Shown: in pieces, positions 16,203-25,713 of the stretch
Position numbering within the stretch: the stretch's first letter is position 1
How the letters are laid out: each line of letters begins with the position of its first letter
Source: Fibrobacter succinogenes
GTDB taxonomy: Bacteria; Fibrobacterota; Fibrobacteria; Fibrobacterales; Fibrobacteraceae
NCBI GenBank assembly: GCA_902756345.1
Contig: CACVQR010000004.1
Coordinates: forward strand, 62,001-126,000
Direction of reading: 5' to 3'
Length of the DNA: 64,000 bases
Program-made: the position numbers and the translations under genes
Notes under the pieces: generated by a model
Seen by the model: only the letters and a program-made list of their open reading frames with translations
The model's database searches: none
What the model was told of the DNA's origin: nothing

Positions 16203-16988
16203 CTACTTACCGAACCACTTGACCGTAACATCAACGAATTTGCCGTCTTTCTTCATCGAAGCAAGGACGGCATTTATTGTATCGCGGAGAGCCTTGTCAG
16301 CCTTGCGGAATCCGACTGCATAAAATTCATTGTACACGCCATCTTCCAAAATGGCATAGTTTTTATTGTTCAAGACATTCCAATACTTGGCAGCGACTTC
16401 ATCCATAAACACTGCATCGACAGAATCTTGCACCATAGCATCCAGCGCAAGGTTCATAGTTTCAAACTGCACGATTTCCTTGACATCCTTTTTAATTTCA
16501 GACTGTTCGATCATCGACCAAGCAGTCGAAGCATACTGGACACCAATCTTTTTACCCTTCAAAGAATCCAAGCTATTGTAGGCCTCATTCTTCACCATGA
16601 AAACCAGTCTGTTGGTGAGGTAAGGATCGCTCAAGTTCATGGCCGAAGCTCGAGATTCGTCGACGCTCATGCCATTCCACACGCAGTCAATATTTCCCAT
16701 ATTCAATTCTTTTTCCTTGTCAGCCCAAGGAATCAAGTGCAGTTTAAGTCTCAGTCCCAGACGAGAGCAAACCTCACGCGCTAGGTCAACATCAAAACCC
16801 ACAACATTGCTGTCCTTATCGGTAAAGACCATGGGCGGATAATCCCCCATATGGCCCATCACCAGGATTCCAGAAGCCTTTACTCTATTGTAGGAATAAT
16901 CCGAATTCAGGGATAATTTTTTTTCATTGCACCCAGAAAGAGCAACAATGCAGGCAATCGCAAAAACAACCGAGAAAAACTTTTTCAT
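16203..16988 (-). CDS. Polar amino acid ABC transporter substrate-binding lipoprotein (paralogue 1)
   Basis: Family 3 periplasmic-binding protein (SBP_bac_3) of 261 residues with lipobox VALSGC (Cys 20). The fold hallmarks are GFDVDLAREVCSRLGLRL, WNGMSVDESRASAMNLSDPY and VDAVFMDEVAAKYW. ATG at 16988 is preferred to an upstream in-frame start because AAGGAAA precedes it. It captures a polar amino acid outside the inner membrane for the permease. No permease or ATPase gene is attached; the only ones nearby are at 19102-20564, with the third paralogue. Closely related to the next gene. Confidence 0.88.
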   Translation of the reverse strand: MKKFFSVVFAIACIVALSGCNEKKLSLNSDYSYNRVKASGILVMGHMGDYPPMVFTDKDSNVVGFDVDLAREVCSRLGLRLKLHLIPWADKEKELNMGNIDCVWNGMSVDESRASAMNLSDPYLTNRLVFMVKNEAYNSLDSLKGKKIGVQYASTAWSMIEQSEIKKDVKEIVQFETMNLALDAMVQDSVDAVFMDEVAAKYWNVLNNKNYAILEDGVYNEFYAVGFRKADKALRDTINAVLASMKKDGKFVDVTVKWFGK

Positions 16989-17010
16989 GACGTTTTCCTT
17001 TTTTAGATGC

Positions 17011-17778
17011 TTATTTGCCAAACCACTTCATCGAAATTTTCACAAAACGACCATCAATTTTCATCGTATTCAAAATGTCATTTACGGCATTGCGGAGCGC
17101 CTGGTCATTCTTGCGGAAACCGACAGCAAGTTTTTCTTTTATATGAGGGTCTACCCAAAAAAAGTATTCTTTCTTGTATTTATAGATCAGATACTTTGCG
17201 ATGACCTCATCCACGTACACAACGTCTACGTCGCCGCTGTCCAAAGCCGCAAGCGCCTTGAGGTTGTCTTCAAACGCGATGATTTCCTTGGCTGACATCC
17301 CTATCTTCGACGTGACAAGATGATCTTGCGAAGTGGACCCCTTCTGCAAGGCAATTCTCTTACCCATTAGCGAATCCATATTCGCAAGCGAAGAATCCTT
17401 CACCACAAAGTACATGCCATTTTTTAAGTACGGATCGCTCAAACTCATCGAAGAAGCTCGGGCGCTATCGACACTCATACCATTCCAAATACAATCGATC
17501 GCTCCCGAATTCAGTTCATGTTCCTTGTTTTCCCAAGTAATCGGAACGGTCTTGAGTTTGATACCTAGGCGAGCGCAAACTTCTATGGCAAGATCAATAT
17601 CAAAGCCAACGATGTCGCCATCCTGGTCGTAAAAGCCCATAGGCGGATAATATGCATCGAGGCCAATGACCAATTCGCCCTTCGCCATCACCTTCTTGTA
17701 GGAATCATCTCCACTTTCACAGCCAACGGAAGCCAGAGCAAGGGCAACAAGAGCAATAAACGCAAAAATCTTTTTCAC
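17011..17778 (-). CDS. Polar amino acid ABC transporter substrate-binding lipoprotein (paralogue 2)
   Basis: A 255-residue SBP_bac_3 lipoprotein (lipobox LASVGC, Cys 20) starting at GTG 17778 behind AAGGA. It shows GFDIDLAIEVCARLGIKL, WNGMSVDSARASSMSLSDPY and VDVVYVDEVIAKY and ends WFGK like its two paralogues. It is probably co-transcribed with paralogue 1, 22 bp downstream. Residues lining the cleft differ among the three, so different or overlapping ligand ranges are likely, an inference. Confidence 0.88.
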   Translation of the reverse strand: MKKIFAFIALVALALASVGCESGDDSYKKVMAKGELVIGLDAYYPPMGFYDQDGDIVGFDIDLAIEVCARLGIKLKTVPITWENKEHELNSGAIDCIWNGMSVDSARASSMSLSDPYLKNGMYFVVKDSSLANMDSLMGKRIALQKGSTSQDHLVTSKIGMSAKEIIAFEDNLKALAALDSGDVDVVYVDEVIAKYLIYKYKKEYFFWVDPHIKEKLAVGFRKNDQALRNAVNDILNTMKIDGRFVKISMKWFGK

Positions 17779-17815
17779 TTTTCAATCCTTCTTCGTCATA
17801 AAAATAAGATTTTTT

Positions 17816-18529
17816 CTACAAAAAATAGGCTGTTGCGCTAAATTGCAGGCTCCATAGTTTCATGGGGGACGCTTCTCGGTAAGCGGCCCCCTTTGTCATT
17901 TCGACAATTCCCTCCTTTTCGATGCGGGTCATGTCCATGACAAAGCGCATTCCAAGGAAACAATCCCAGCCGATATTAAATCCACCACCGACAACAAGAG
18001 ACCAGCCGAACGGCTCCACGTCGAAGTCAAAGGATTCATCACCATCATCTTCGATTGAAGCGATATCACCATCAACATTCAGGTTAAACTGGGCGCCAGC
18101 CTCAAGATAGAACTTTGATATCGGTACGACCCGAACCAAAACCGGAAATGCAAATCTATACACATACAACCCGAAATTCATCTGGTCACCATAGGGGTCT
18201 TCGGGCGGGATGCTGTAAACATCTTCATCTAACCTGAACCAGGCCATACTAAATTCCGCCTCGCCTACAAACCCGACAAAGCCGTTCAGCCGATACATGT
18301 ACGAAGCGCCGATTGCAATTCCCATTCCCCCAAAATTACCCAACGCAGCCTCCCCGACACCGTCTTTTGCCGAGCCGAACGTGCCCTTTACCGGAGCGTT
18401 ATCCCACACATAGTCAAACCCGAAGGCAAAACGCCCGCCCAAATAATGCGATTTGTCTTGAGCAGCACCTTCTGCGAAGGCGAATGATGCAAACAGCAGC
18501 GCAAAAATGCAAATTCGGACCTTTTTCAT
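17816..18529 (-). CDS. Outer-membrane beta-barrel protein
   Basis: The 237-residue protein has a signal peptide (KKVRICIFALLFASFAFA) and alternating hydrophobic/aromatic strands (GGRFAFGFDYVW, GIAIGASYMYRL, WSLVVGGGFNIGW), ending in an aromatic-rich strand with a C-terminal Phe-Leu. This fits a small 8-stranded porin or OmpA-like barrel. No specific family was recognised. GGAG precedes the ATG. It lies upstream of the amino-acid-binding genes on the same strand, with 37 bp between. Confidence 0.7.
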   Translation of the reverse strand: MKKVRICIFALLFASFAFAEGAAQDKSHYLGGRFAFGFDYVWDNAPVKGTFGSAKDGVGEAALGNFGGMGIAIGASYMYRLNGFVGFVGEAEFSMAWFRLDEDVYSIPPEDPYGDQMNFGLYVYRFAFPVLVRVVPISKFYLEAGAQFNLNVDGDIASIEDDGDESFDFDVEPFGWSLVVGGGFNIGWDCFLGMRFVMDMTRIEKEGIVEMTKGAAYREASPMKLWSLQFSATAYFL

Positions 18530-18623
18530 ATCTTCTCCTGCTTTAAATATAAACTATTTTCAGTCGAGCTCATCTTTTTTCTGTATTTATTGTATTTTTC
18601 TCATAGGGATCGAGGAAAATATC

Positions 18624-19070
18624 ATGAGAAAGCTACTCAGGAAAATCAGCGTATTCGCATGTTCCATATTCTGGGGGAACGGCGCAAGAAGCGGGAATCC
18701 GTTCAGGTTTATCCGCAAGTACTGGGCACAACTGCTCCTTTCTTCCATTGCCATACAGACAATCGCCTGCGCATACGGCGGCGAAGACCCGTACGACTAT
18801 TCCAATGATTGCGAGCCAGTATTCGACACCGAGAAATTCTCGAACGAAGGTTACACCGACTGCGAAAAGCAGATTGTGGAGCAGGCCCTGATTGCAAAGG
18901 ACCTGCAAGACAATCTGGGCAAGCGCGAAGACGCCTCCATAGAGGCCTGGAACGAGGTGCGCCAGAAAATCAGCGAGATTGCCGAGACCTGCGACATGAA
19001 AGCTCTCGAAACCGAGGGCTCAATCTCGTCGTACTACTGCTCAGACGGCAGAGTCCTTATTCCTAAGTAA
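18624..19070 (+). CDS. Putative lipoprotein, unknown function
   Basis: ATG at 18624 (after GAGGAAAA) opens a 148-residue protein with a long basic N-region, a hydrophobic stretch (about residues 35-48) and IACAYGGEDPYDY, where Cys 49 could be lipidated. The mature part is acidic and rich in Cys (residues 49, 62, 79, 123 and 138). The AC-x-YG opening recalls the putative radical-SAM-associated lipoproteins (TIGR04134) of Bacteroidales and Fibrobacter; this is a weak, by-eye resemblance and no radical SAM gene is nearby. Confidence 0.6.
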   Translation: MRKLLRKISVFACSIFWGNGARSGNPFRFIRKYWAQLLLSSIAIQTIACAYGGEDPYDYSNDCEPVFDTEKFSNEGYTDCEKQIVEQALIAKDLQDNLGKREDASIEAWNEVRQKISEIAETCDMKALETEGSISSYYCSDGRVLIPK

Positions 19071-19079
19071 AATTCGCGT

Positions 19080-19095
19080 GGGCACCTGGCGGTGC
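19080..19095. other. Short hairpin between convergent genes
   Basis: GCACC and GGTGC pair around TGGC in the 31-bp gap between the lipoprotein gene and the ABC ATPase gene. No T-run follows, so termination activity is uncertain. Confidence 0.35.
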
Positions 19096-19101
19096 GTTAA
19101 A

Positions 19102-19896
19102 TCAAGCTTTTGAGAACCTGCTCAGGAACTGCGCGAGGCGCTCGTTGCCCGATTCGCGGAACACGTGGTCGGGGGTTCCCTGCTCCACGATGACCCCACC
19201 GTCCATGAAGATGACCTTGTCGGCCACGTCCCGGGCAAAAGCCATCTCGTGGGTCACGATGACCATGGTCATCTTGTCTTCGGCAAGTTTCTTGATAATC
19301 TTGAGCACTTCGCCGGTGAGTTCCGGGTCCAGCGCAGAGGTCGGCTCGTCGAAGAAAAGTATCTTCGGGTTCATCGCGAGCGCGCGGGCAATGGACACGC
19401 GCTGCTGCTGGCCGCCGCTGAGTTCGCAAGGGTAAGCCTTTTCCTTACCTTCAAGGCCCATGCGCTTGAGCAGGAACCGCCCCATGGCGCGGGCATCCTT
19501 GCGTTCGTCCCCCAGCACACGCACCGGAGCAAGACAAAGATTCTGGAGCACCGTCAGGTGCGGGAACAAGTTGAAGTTCTGGAACACGAGTCCCGTAGAA
19601 AGGCGAATTTCACGAAGCGTTTTAGCCGGAGCATACTTGACCGCAGCGCCCTTCGCCGAATCATTCGGCACCACCATGTCCTTGCCGTCGACCTGCACCA
19701 GGCCGCCGTCAACCGTTTCGAGCTGGGTAAGGCAACGCAAAAGCGTACTCTTGCCGGAACCGCTGGGCCCGATAATCGAGAGCACCTCGCCCGCCTTCAG
19801 GTTAAACGAGATATCCTTGAGCACATGCAAGTCGCCAAAGGACTTCTTGACGTGTTCTACCTTGAGGATCGGCGCAGATTCGTTCACGTTTTCCAT
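19102..19896 (-). CDS. Polar amino acid ABC transporter ATP-binding protein
   Basis: A 264-residue ATPase of the GlnQ/HisP type. Walker A is GPSGSGKST (residues 43-51), the signature is LSGGQQQRVSIARAL, Walker B is ILFFDEPTSALDPE and the H-loop is VTHEM. ATG at 19896 has GAGG six bases upstream; a GTG at 19908 overlaps the permease stop (GTGA) but has no ribosome site. It powers the permease encoded just upstream and is probably shared by the three binding proteins of the region. A ~15-residue insert after the Q-loop side (NDSAKGAAVKYAPAKTLREI) is a small variation. Confidence 0.93.
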   Translation of the reverse strand: MENVNESAPILKVEHVKKSFGDLHVLKDISFNLKAGEVLSIIGPSGSGKSTLLRCLTQLETVDGGLVQVDGKDMVVPNDSAKGAAVKYAPAKTLREIRLSTGLVFQNFNLFPHLTVLQNLCLAPVRVLGDERKDARAMGRFLLKRMGLEGKEKAYPCELSGGQQQRVSIARALAMNPKILFFDEPTSALDPELTGEVLKIIKKLAEDKMTMVIVTHEMAFARDVADKVIFMDGGVIVEQGTPDHVFRESGNERLAQFLSRFSKA

Positions 19897-19904
19897 TCCA
19901 CGCC

Positions 19905-20564
19905 TCACTTATAGTAATTGAGCTTGCGTTCCACGTAGGCAAAAAGCACGCTCAGTAAAAGGTTCGCCACATAGTAGAATACGCCCGCCACGAACAGCGG
20001 GTAAATGCTCGCATAGGCGGCCTGCTGTTTCTTGGCCAGCGCAAAAAGTTCCGTCACCGCAATCACCTGCGCCAAGGACGTGTCCTTCACCAGGGTGATG
20101 ACTTCGTTAGCGCTTGCTGGCACCACGCGCTTTACCACCTGCGGGAGGATGATGCGGAAGAACGTCTGCGTGCGGGTCATGCCCAGCATGTAGGCCGCCT
20201 CGTACTGCCCCTTGGGTATGGACTGGATGCCCCCGCGGAAAATTTCGGCAAAGTACGCAGCATAGTTTATCGAAAACGCCACAATCACCGCCGGGAAGCG
20301 GTCAAACGAAAAATCCACGCCCGCATATTCGCTCAGGTAGTAGGAGCCAAAGTAAATCGCCACAATCTGGAGCAGCAAGGGAGTGCCGCGCATCACCGAG
20401 ATGTAGAACGACACCGGGTAACGCACCACGCGCCACTTGCTCATCTTGAGGACCGCAATGAGCAGGCCCAGCGGAATCGAGAACAGGAGCGTGAGCCCGA
20501 AAATGGCGAGCGTCGTGCAGAAGCCGCCCCAAAGGATAGGCAAAAGCGTTGACAATTCCGACAT
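19905..20564 (-). CDS. Polar amino acid ABC transporter permease
   Basis: A 219-residue permease of the HisM/GlnP type with a three-TMS core domain. MRGTPLLLQ and the EAA loop (YEAAYMLGMTRTQTFFRIILPQ) mark the coupling site for the ATPase. ATG at 20564 overlaps the binding-protein stop as TAATG, so translation is coupled; order is binding protein, permease, ATPase. As the only permease in the cluster it probably forms a homodimer. Confidence 0.93.
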   Translation of the reverse strand: MSELSTLLPILWGGFCTTLAIFGLTLLFSIPLGLLIAVLKMSKWRVVRYPVSFYISVMRGTPLLLQIVAIYFGSYYLSEYAGVDFSFDRFPAVIVAFSINYAAYFAEIFRGGIQSIPKGQYEAAYMLGMTRTQTFFRIILPQVVKRVVPASANEVITLVKDTSLAQVIAVTELFALAKKQQAAYASIYPLFVAGVFYYVANLLLSVLFAYVERKLNYYK

Positions 20565-21349
20565 TACTTGCCGAACCACTTGGCAGAGATTTCGTCGAAC
20601 TTGCCGTCGGCCTTCATGGCGGCCAGGGTAGAATTCACGGCATCGCGCAGGGCCTGGTCCTTCTTGCGGAAACCCACAGCGTAGACTTCATCGGAGAGGC
20701 CTTCCTCGAGCACCGTGTAGTCCTTCGCGTTCGTCACAATCCAGTACTTGGCCACGATTTCGTCCAGGAACACGGCATCGACACCGCCCTTGTCCAAATC
20801 CATGAGCGCCGTCTGGTTGTCGTCAAACGGGACGATTTCCTTGGCGGCCTTGCCCGCTTCGGAGGCATCCAAAAGCTTCTGGGCGGTAGAACCGTTCTGC
20901 ACGGCAATCTTCTTGCCGGCGAGTGCAGCAAGATTTGCAAGTGCCTTGTCCTTCACCGTGAAAATCATGCGGTTCTTGAGGTACGGGTCGCTCAGGTTCA
21001 TGGCCTTCGCGCGGGCGCTGTCCACGCTCATGCCGTTCCAGATACAGTCAATCTTGCCGGTGTTCAGTTCCTGTTCCTTCGCATCCCAGGAAATCGGCTG
21101 CGTCTTGAGCTTCACGCCCAGGCGCGCGCAGACTTCGGTAGCGAGGTCGATATCGAAACCCACGATGTTGTTGTCCTTGTCGCGGAAACCCATCGGCGGG
21201 AAGGAATCGTCGAGACCGAGCACAAACTCGCCGGCAGCCTTCACCTTGTTCAAGGACTCGTCGGCCTTGGATTCGGCCTTCTGGTCGTTGCAGGCAGAAA
21301 GAGCCACGGCAAAAGCCACTGCAGAAATAGAAGCAAAAAACTTTTTCAT
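20564..21349 (-). CDS. Polar amino acid ABC transporter substrate-binding lipoprotein (paralogue 3)
   Basis: A 261-residue SBP_bac_3 lipoprotein (VALSAC, Cys 20) and first gene of the transport operon, with AAGGAG before its ATG. It has GFDIDLATEVCARLGVKL, WNGMSVDSARAKAMNLSDPY and VDAVFLDEIVAKYW. It has the same length and cysteine position as paralogue 1, indicating local duplication followed by separation of the other two from the permease. Confidence 0.92.
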   Translation of the reverse strand: MKKFFASISAVAFAVALSACNDQKAESKADESLNKVKAAGEFVLGLDDSFPPMGFRDKDNNIVGFDIDLATEVCARLGVKLKTQPISWDAKEQELNTGKIDCIWNGMSVDSARAKAMNLSDPYLKNRMIFTVKDKALANLAALAGKKIAVQNGSTAQKLLDASEAGKAAKEIVPFDDNQTALMDLDKGGVDAVFLDEIVAKYWIVTNAKDYTVLEEGLSDEVYAVGFRKKDQALRDAVNSTLAAMKADGKFDEISAKWFGK

Positions 21350-21410
21350 ATTGAACTCCTTTCCGACAAAGATAAGTATTTTTCTAATTCAGATTCTTTT
21401 ATTAGCGAAA

Positions 21411-21953
21411 TCATTCGGTTTCAATCACCGTAAAAACATGTCCACCGTATTCTCTATAATTCAAATTCTGAAAAACAGTATCTCCACGAACTTCGCGATA
21501 TCTAGGATTAAACTTACCATTGGCATCGTACACTTCTTCTTTTTTAAGCCCGATAATATAAATGTCTATTGTCTCGAGCGCCATCCCTTTGTCTTTCGAA
21601 ACAATGTATTGGACAACTCCGGATCTTGATCTTTCCCATTCTATATGAATCGGAAAAAAATCCGCCGTCCCAAATATTTTGTAGGTGCCATCGGAGTATA
21701 CCATGGAATCTATGAAAATAGCATCGTCTTCGGAGCGCTTTGAGAAAGTGACGAATTTTTCTCCTTCAAAAGTACTATCGGATTGTATTTTCCTATGTAC
21801 ATCCACTTCAAAAATTTTCCCGTCGAATACCATATTTTCCTTTCCAACGTACGTCCATTCTTTTGGAACATCTTTTGTACGAGAAACACAGCCATCTGCT
21901 GCGGCTGCGTATGATACGAAAAGGAAAAGCAGAAAAAGGAACAATTTGGACAT
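21411..21953 (-). CDS. Secreted hypothetical protein
   Basis: From ATG 21953 the 180-residue product has a signal peptide (SKLFLFLLFLFVSYAAAADG) and a mature region rich in beta-forming residues (MVFDGKIFEVDVHRKIQSD, TYKIFGTADFFPIHIEWERS). An in-frame ATG seven codons earlier has no better ribosome site. No family was recognised. It is AT-rich compared with its neighbours and stands alone, so it may be a recent acquisition or a fast-evolving surface gene. Confidence 0.65.
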   Translation of the reverse strand: MSKLFLFLLFLFVSYAAAADGCVSRTKDVPKEWTYVGKENMVFDGKIFEVDVHRKIQSDSTFEGEKFVTFSKRSEDDAIFIDSMVYSDGTYKIFGTADFFPIHIEWERSRSGVVQYIVSKDKGMALETIDIYIIGLKKEEVYDANGKFNPRYREVRGDTVFQNLNYREYGGHVFTVIETE

Positions 21954-22030
21954 ATTGCATTTTCTCTTTGACATATATTAATAAAAAAGAGAACAGCCGT
22001 TAAGCAGTCCTCTTTTTTATTCTTTATTTT

Positions 22031-22068
22031 ATGGATTGCTTCACCCCTATTCGGGGTTCGCAATGACG
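22031..22068. repeat. Palindromic repeat, intergenic copy
   Basis: Starts ATGGATTGCTTC and ends GCAATGACG, with CCCC/CGGGG arms inside. The same ends flank different arms at 1173-1208 (inside a gene) and 40101-40130. Confidence 0.7.
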
Positions 22069-22076
22069 CGTGATGC

Positions 22077-22125
22077 TTCTCTCGTCTGTAGCGGAGCCGA
22101 AGGCGAAGCGTCCTCTCGTCTAATT
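22077..22125. repeat. TCTCGTC heptamer element after sdhB
   Basis: CTCTCGTCTGTAGCG and CTCTCGTCTAA bracket a short GC-rich interior. The outer parts match the element inside the aminotransferase gene at 1437-1483, but the interior differs. It begins right behind the sdhB stop codon (on the minus strand). Confidence 0.7.
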
Positions 22126-22900
22126 AGTCTTTTCCGTACACCTTTTCGGCGTAGGTCACGGTGGCGCCGAGGTATTCGCGGTTCATCTTGGCGATGTAAT
22201 CCACGGTGATACCCTTCGGGCAGGCGGCCTGGCATTCGTAAAGGTTCGTGCAGTTGCCGAAGCCTTCCTTGTCCATCTGGGCGACCATGGCCAAGACGCG
22301 CTTCTTAGCTTCAACCTTGCCCTGGGGCAAGAAGCTGAGGTGAGAAACCTTGGCAGATACGAAGAGCATTGCGGATGCGTTCTTACAGGCGGCCACGCAG
22401 GCACCGCAACCGATACAGGCGGCAGCGTCGAAGGCGCGGTCGGCATCGGCCTTGGGAACCGGAATCGTGGATGCTTCAGGAGCGGCACCGGTGTTCACAG
22501 AAATGAAACCGCCAGCCTGGATGATGCGGTCGAATGCGGTACGGTCCACGGCGCAGTCACGGATAACCGGGAATGCGGCGGCGCGCCACGGTTCGATCAC
22601 GATGGTGTCGCCATCCTTGAACTTGCGCATGTGAAGCTGGCAAGTGGTGGTCGCATGGTCAGGACCGTGCGGCATACCGTTGATGACGAGGGAGCACATG
22701 CCACAGATACCTTCGCGGCAGTCGTGGTCGAAGGCGAAGCCTTCCTTGCCCTGCTTCATCTGTTCTTCGTTCACGATGTCCAGCATTTCCAGGAAGGACA
22801 TGTCCGGAGAAACATCGTTGATCTTGACAGTTTCGAACTGTCCCTTGGTCTTGGCATCCTTCTGACGCCAAATCTTCAAAGTCAAATTCAGTCCGCTCAT
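22124..22900 (-). CDS. sdhB: Succinate dehydrogenase/fumarate reductase iron-sulfur subunit
   Basis: The 258-residue electron-transfer subunit carries the [2Fe-2S] ligands CREGICGMC with a further Cys at TTCQLH, and the two cluster sets [11 protein letters not shown] and [14 protein letters not shown] for [4Fe-4S] and [3Fe-4S]. It passes electrons between the flavoprotein and the cytochrome b subunit at the inner membrane. Its start overlaps the sdhA stop by one base (TAATG). In a succinate-forming fermenter the complex probably runs as fumarate reductase, an inference from the organism. Confidence 0.95.
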   Translation of the reverse strand: MSGLNLTLKIWRQKDAKTKGQFETVKINDVSPDMSFLEMLDIVNEEQMKQGKEGFAFDHDCREGICGMCSLVINGMPHGPDHATTTCQLHMRKFKDGDTIVIEPWRAAAFPVIRDCAVDRTAFDRIIQAGGFISVNTGAAPEASTIPVPKADADRAFDAAACIGCGACVAACKNASAMLFVSAKVSHLSFLPQGKVEAKKRVLAMVAQMDKEGFGNCTNLYECQAACPKGITVDYIAKMNREYLGATVTYAEKVYGKD

Positions 22901-24813
22901 TATTTGTAGCTCCTAGTAGCGAGGTGGACGTTATCAAAGGTAAGAGGTTCCTTGGAAAGTTCCGGTGCGACACCGTCGCCCTTGTATTCCCAGGCACCGA
23001 CGTAGCAGAAGTTTTCGTCGTCGCGCTTGGCTTCGCCTTCCGGAGTCTGGCTTTCTTCGCGGAAGTGGCCGCCGCAAGATTCCTTGCGGTGCAGGGCGTC
23101 GAGAGTGAGGACTTCGGCGAATTCGAGGAAGTCTGCAACGCGGCCGGCGCGTTCGAGGTTCTGGTTGAAGGAACCTTCGGAACCGAGCACGTTGACGTTT
23201 TCCCAGAATTCGGCACGGAGGGCCGGAATCTTTTCGAGGGCGGTCTTCAGGCCGGCCTCGTTACGGGCCATGCCCACGTATTCCCACATGATGTTACCGA
23301 GTTCACGATGGATATCGTTAACAGTGCGGTGACCCTTGATGGAGAGGAGCTTGTGGATGCGTTCTTCAGTCTGCTTCTTGCAGTCTTCGAACGCAGCATC
23401 GGATTCGGAAACCTTCTCGAGCTTGGTGCCCGCGAAGTAACCGCCGATGGTGAACGGAATGACGAAGTAACCGTCGGAGAGACCCTGCATAAGAGCAGAA
23501 GCGCCGAGGCGGTTTGCACCGTGGTCGGAGAAGTTGGCTTCACCGAGAACGAAGCAGCCCGGAATCGTGGACATCAGATCGTAGTCCACCCAGAGGCCGC
23601 CCATGGTGTAGTGGATGGCCGGGAAGATACGCATCGGGACCTTGTACGGGTCTTCGTCGGTGATCTTCTCGTACATCTGGAAGAGGTTGCCGTACTTGGC
23701 AGACACGCCTGCAACGCCCATGCGCTGGATAGCGTCGGCGAAGTCGAGATAAACGGCCTGCTTGGTGGAACCCACGCCGAGACCTGCGTCGCAAACCTGC
23801 TTGGCGTTACGGGATGCCACGTCACGGGGCACGAGGTTACCGAAGCTCGGGTACTTTTCTTCGAGGTAGTAGTAACGTTCTTCTTCCGGAATCTGGTCCG
23901 GGCTGCGAGTGTCGCCCGCCTTGCGCGGAACCCAGATACGGCCGTCGTTACGGAGAGATTCGCTCATCAAGGTGAGCTTGGACTGCAGGTCGCCGTGGCG
24001 AGGAATGCAAGTCGGGTGAATCTGCGTGTAGCAGGGGTTAGCGAACAGGGCGCCGCGCTTGTAGGCACGGAAAGCAGCCGTCACGTTAGAACCCTGGGCG
24101 TTGGTAGAAAGGTAGTAGACGTTACCGTAACCACCGGTGCAGAGGCACACAGCGTCACCCACATGGCTTTCAAGTTCGCCAGTGATGAGGTTACGGACGA
24201 TGATACCGCGAGCCTTGCCGTCGATCACGACGAGGTCCATCATTTCGCGGCGGGGGAACATCTTCACCTTACCGGCGGCAACCTGGCGCATGAGGGCCTG
24301 GTAGGCACCGAGCAAGAGCTGCTGACCCGTCTGACCGCGAGCGTAGAACGTACGGGAAACCTGCGTACCACCGAAGGAGCGGTTGTCGAGGAGGCCACCG
24401 TATTCACGACCGAACGGAACACCCTGGGCGACGCACTGGTCGATGATGAGGTTCGAGTTTTCGGCCAAGCGGTGCACGTTGGCTTCGCGAGCGCGGAAGT
24501 CACCGCCCTTCACGGTATCGTAGAACAGACGGTAAACGGAGTCGCCGTCGTTCTTGTAGTTCTTGGCAGCGTTGATACCACCCTGGGCAGCAATGGAGTG
24601 TGCGCGACGGGGGCTATCCTGGATGCAGAAAGACTTGACATTGTAACCAAGTTCGGCAAGGGAAGCGGCAGCGGATGCACCGGCAAGGCCAGTACCAACC
24701 ACGATTACCGTGAACTTACGCTTGTTGGCGGGGTTCACGAGCTTGAGTTCGAACTTGTGCTTGGTCCACTTTTCTTCGATGGAACCACCGGGGATTTTAG
24801 AATCAAGAATCAT
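22900..24813 (-). CDS. sdhA: Succinate dehydrogenase/fumarate reductase flavoprotein subunit
   Basis: The 637-residue subunit contains the FAD Rossmann motif [19 protein letters not shown], the covalent-FAD histidine region [15 protein letters not shown], the active-site segment [14 protein letters not shown] and the C-terminal [17 protein letters not shown]. It interconverts fumarate and succinate on the cytoplasmic face. AAGGAG stands 9 bases before ATG. Length and the three-gene order match the Bacteroidetes/epsilon-type complexes with a single cytochrome subunit. Confidence 0.96.
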   Translation of the reverse strand: MILDSKIPGGSIEEKWTKHKFELKLVNPANKRKFTVIVVGTGLAGASAAASLAELGYNVKSFCIQDSPRRAHSIAAQGGINAAKNYKNDGDSVYRLFYDTVKGGDFRAREANVHRLAENSNLIIDQCVAQGVPFGREYGGLLDNRSFGGTQVSRTFYARGQTGQQLLLGAYQALMRQVAAGKVKMFPRREMMDLVVIDGKARGIIVRNLITGELESHVGDAVCLCTGGYGNVYYLSTNAQGSNVTAAFRAYKRGALFANPCYTQIHPTCIPRHGDLQSKLTLMSESLRNDGRIWVPRKAGDTRSPDQIPEEERYYYLEEKYPSFGNLVPRDVASRNAKQVCDAGLGVGSTKQAVYLDFADAIQRMGVAGVSAKYGNLFQMYEKITDEDPYKVPMRIFPAIHYTMGGLWVDYDLMSTIPGCFVLGEANFSDHGANRLGASALMQGLSDGYFVIPFTIGGYFAGTKLEKVSESDAAFEDCKKQTEERIHKLLSIKGHRTVNDIHRELGNIMWEYVGMARNEAGLKTALEKIPALRAEFWENVNVLGSEGSFNQNLERAGRVADFLEFAEVLTLDALHRKESCGGHFREESQTPEGEAKRDDENFCYVGAWEYKGDGVAPELSKEPLTFDNVHLATRSYK

Positions 24814-24830
24814 TAGTGGGCTCCTTAAAA

Positions 24831-25676
24831 TTAAGCGTTAAAAGAAACTTCGACGGTGCCGACAGAAGGAATCACGAAAGAAGTCTTGGCGGCTTCCTTA
24901 TCCTTCTTCATCTGTTCGTACTGCGGCTGGAGGCTGCGGGACTTTTCGATGAGGGCCTGGGTACCCGGCTGGTTAGCGAGGTAGAAGGCAGCAACGGCGG
25001 TGATACCGAAACCGAGGGCAACGATAACGCTGTAAGCGATACCGGCGATATCAATAATCGGGGTCCACTTCTGGTGAGCAATGCCCATGGTCTGGAAGGC
25101 AGAAGAAATAGCGTGGAAAAGGTGCATACCGATCACGAACATGCTGACCACGTAGAATGCAGCCCAAGCCGGGTTAGCAAACATCTGGATGGTGGTGAGC
25201 CACATGTCGCGGACGATTTCACCTTCGGCATTCACGTAGAGGTAGTGTTCGCCGAACTTGAGCATCATGAGGTGCTGCACGAGGAAGCCGAGAATGAAGA
25301 GACCGGACCAGATCATGGTGAAGGTCGCGAAAGTCTTCTTGCCCTTGCGAGCGTTGACTTCGTAATCGATGCCACCGCGAGCCTTCTTGTTCTCGATCTT
25401 CAGCTTGATAGCAAGGAAGATGTGGAGAGCGAAAGCAGCCACCAGCACCAGTTCAACAAGATAAATCATCTTGATCGGGAAGTGGAGCGGGTTGAATCCG
25501 GTCAGGAATTCGGTGTAGGCATTGTAAGATGCCTGTGCCGCAGCCTGATCGAAATTCAGAAGCTGGAAGTTACCACACATGTGGCCGAAGATGAACAGGG
25601 CGAGGAACGCGCCTGTGCATCCCATGATCTGCTTCTTACCGATGGAAGAGGTAAGATACTTGACGATCCATTGCAT
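24831..25676 (-). CDS. sdhC: Succinate dehydrogenase cytochrome b558 subunit
   Basis: The 281-residue membrane anchor has five transmembrane helices and histidines suited to bind haem (FGHMCGN, LHIFLA, VQHLMM, MHLFHA), as in the single-subunit b558 family. It exchanges electrons with menaquinone. First gene of sdhCAB, 17 bp before sdhA; AAGGAG lies 11 bases upstream of ATG. The C-terminal ~45 residues form a charged extension. Confidence 0.92.
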   Translation of the reverse strand: MQWIVKYLTSSIGKKQIMGCTGAFLALFIFGHMCGNFQLLNFDQAAAQASYNAYTEFLTGFNPLHFPIKMIYLVELVLVAAFALHIFLAIKLKIENKKARGGIDYEVNARKGKKTFATFTMIWSGLFILGFLVQHLMMLKFGEHYLYVNAEGEIVRDMWLTTIQMFANPAWAAFYVVSMFVIGMHLFHAISSAFQTMGIAHQKWTPIIDIAGIAYSVIVALGFGITAVAAFYLANQPGTQALIEKSRSLQPQYEQMKKDKEAAKTSFVIPSVGTVEVSFNA

Positions 25677-25713
25677 TGAGTTGTGTCTCCTTGAGGGGGG
25701 TTATTTTTGAAAC

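Noticed and set aside
22924-24816. A 630-codon open frame antisense to sdhA
   Set aside because: Same cause: codon bias of sdhA. The start context is poor and the protein has no recognisable domain.
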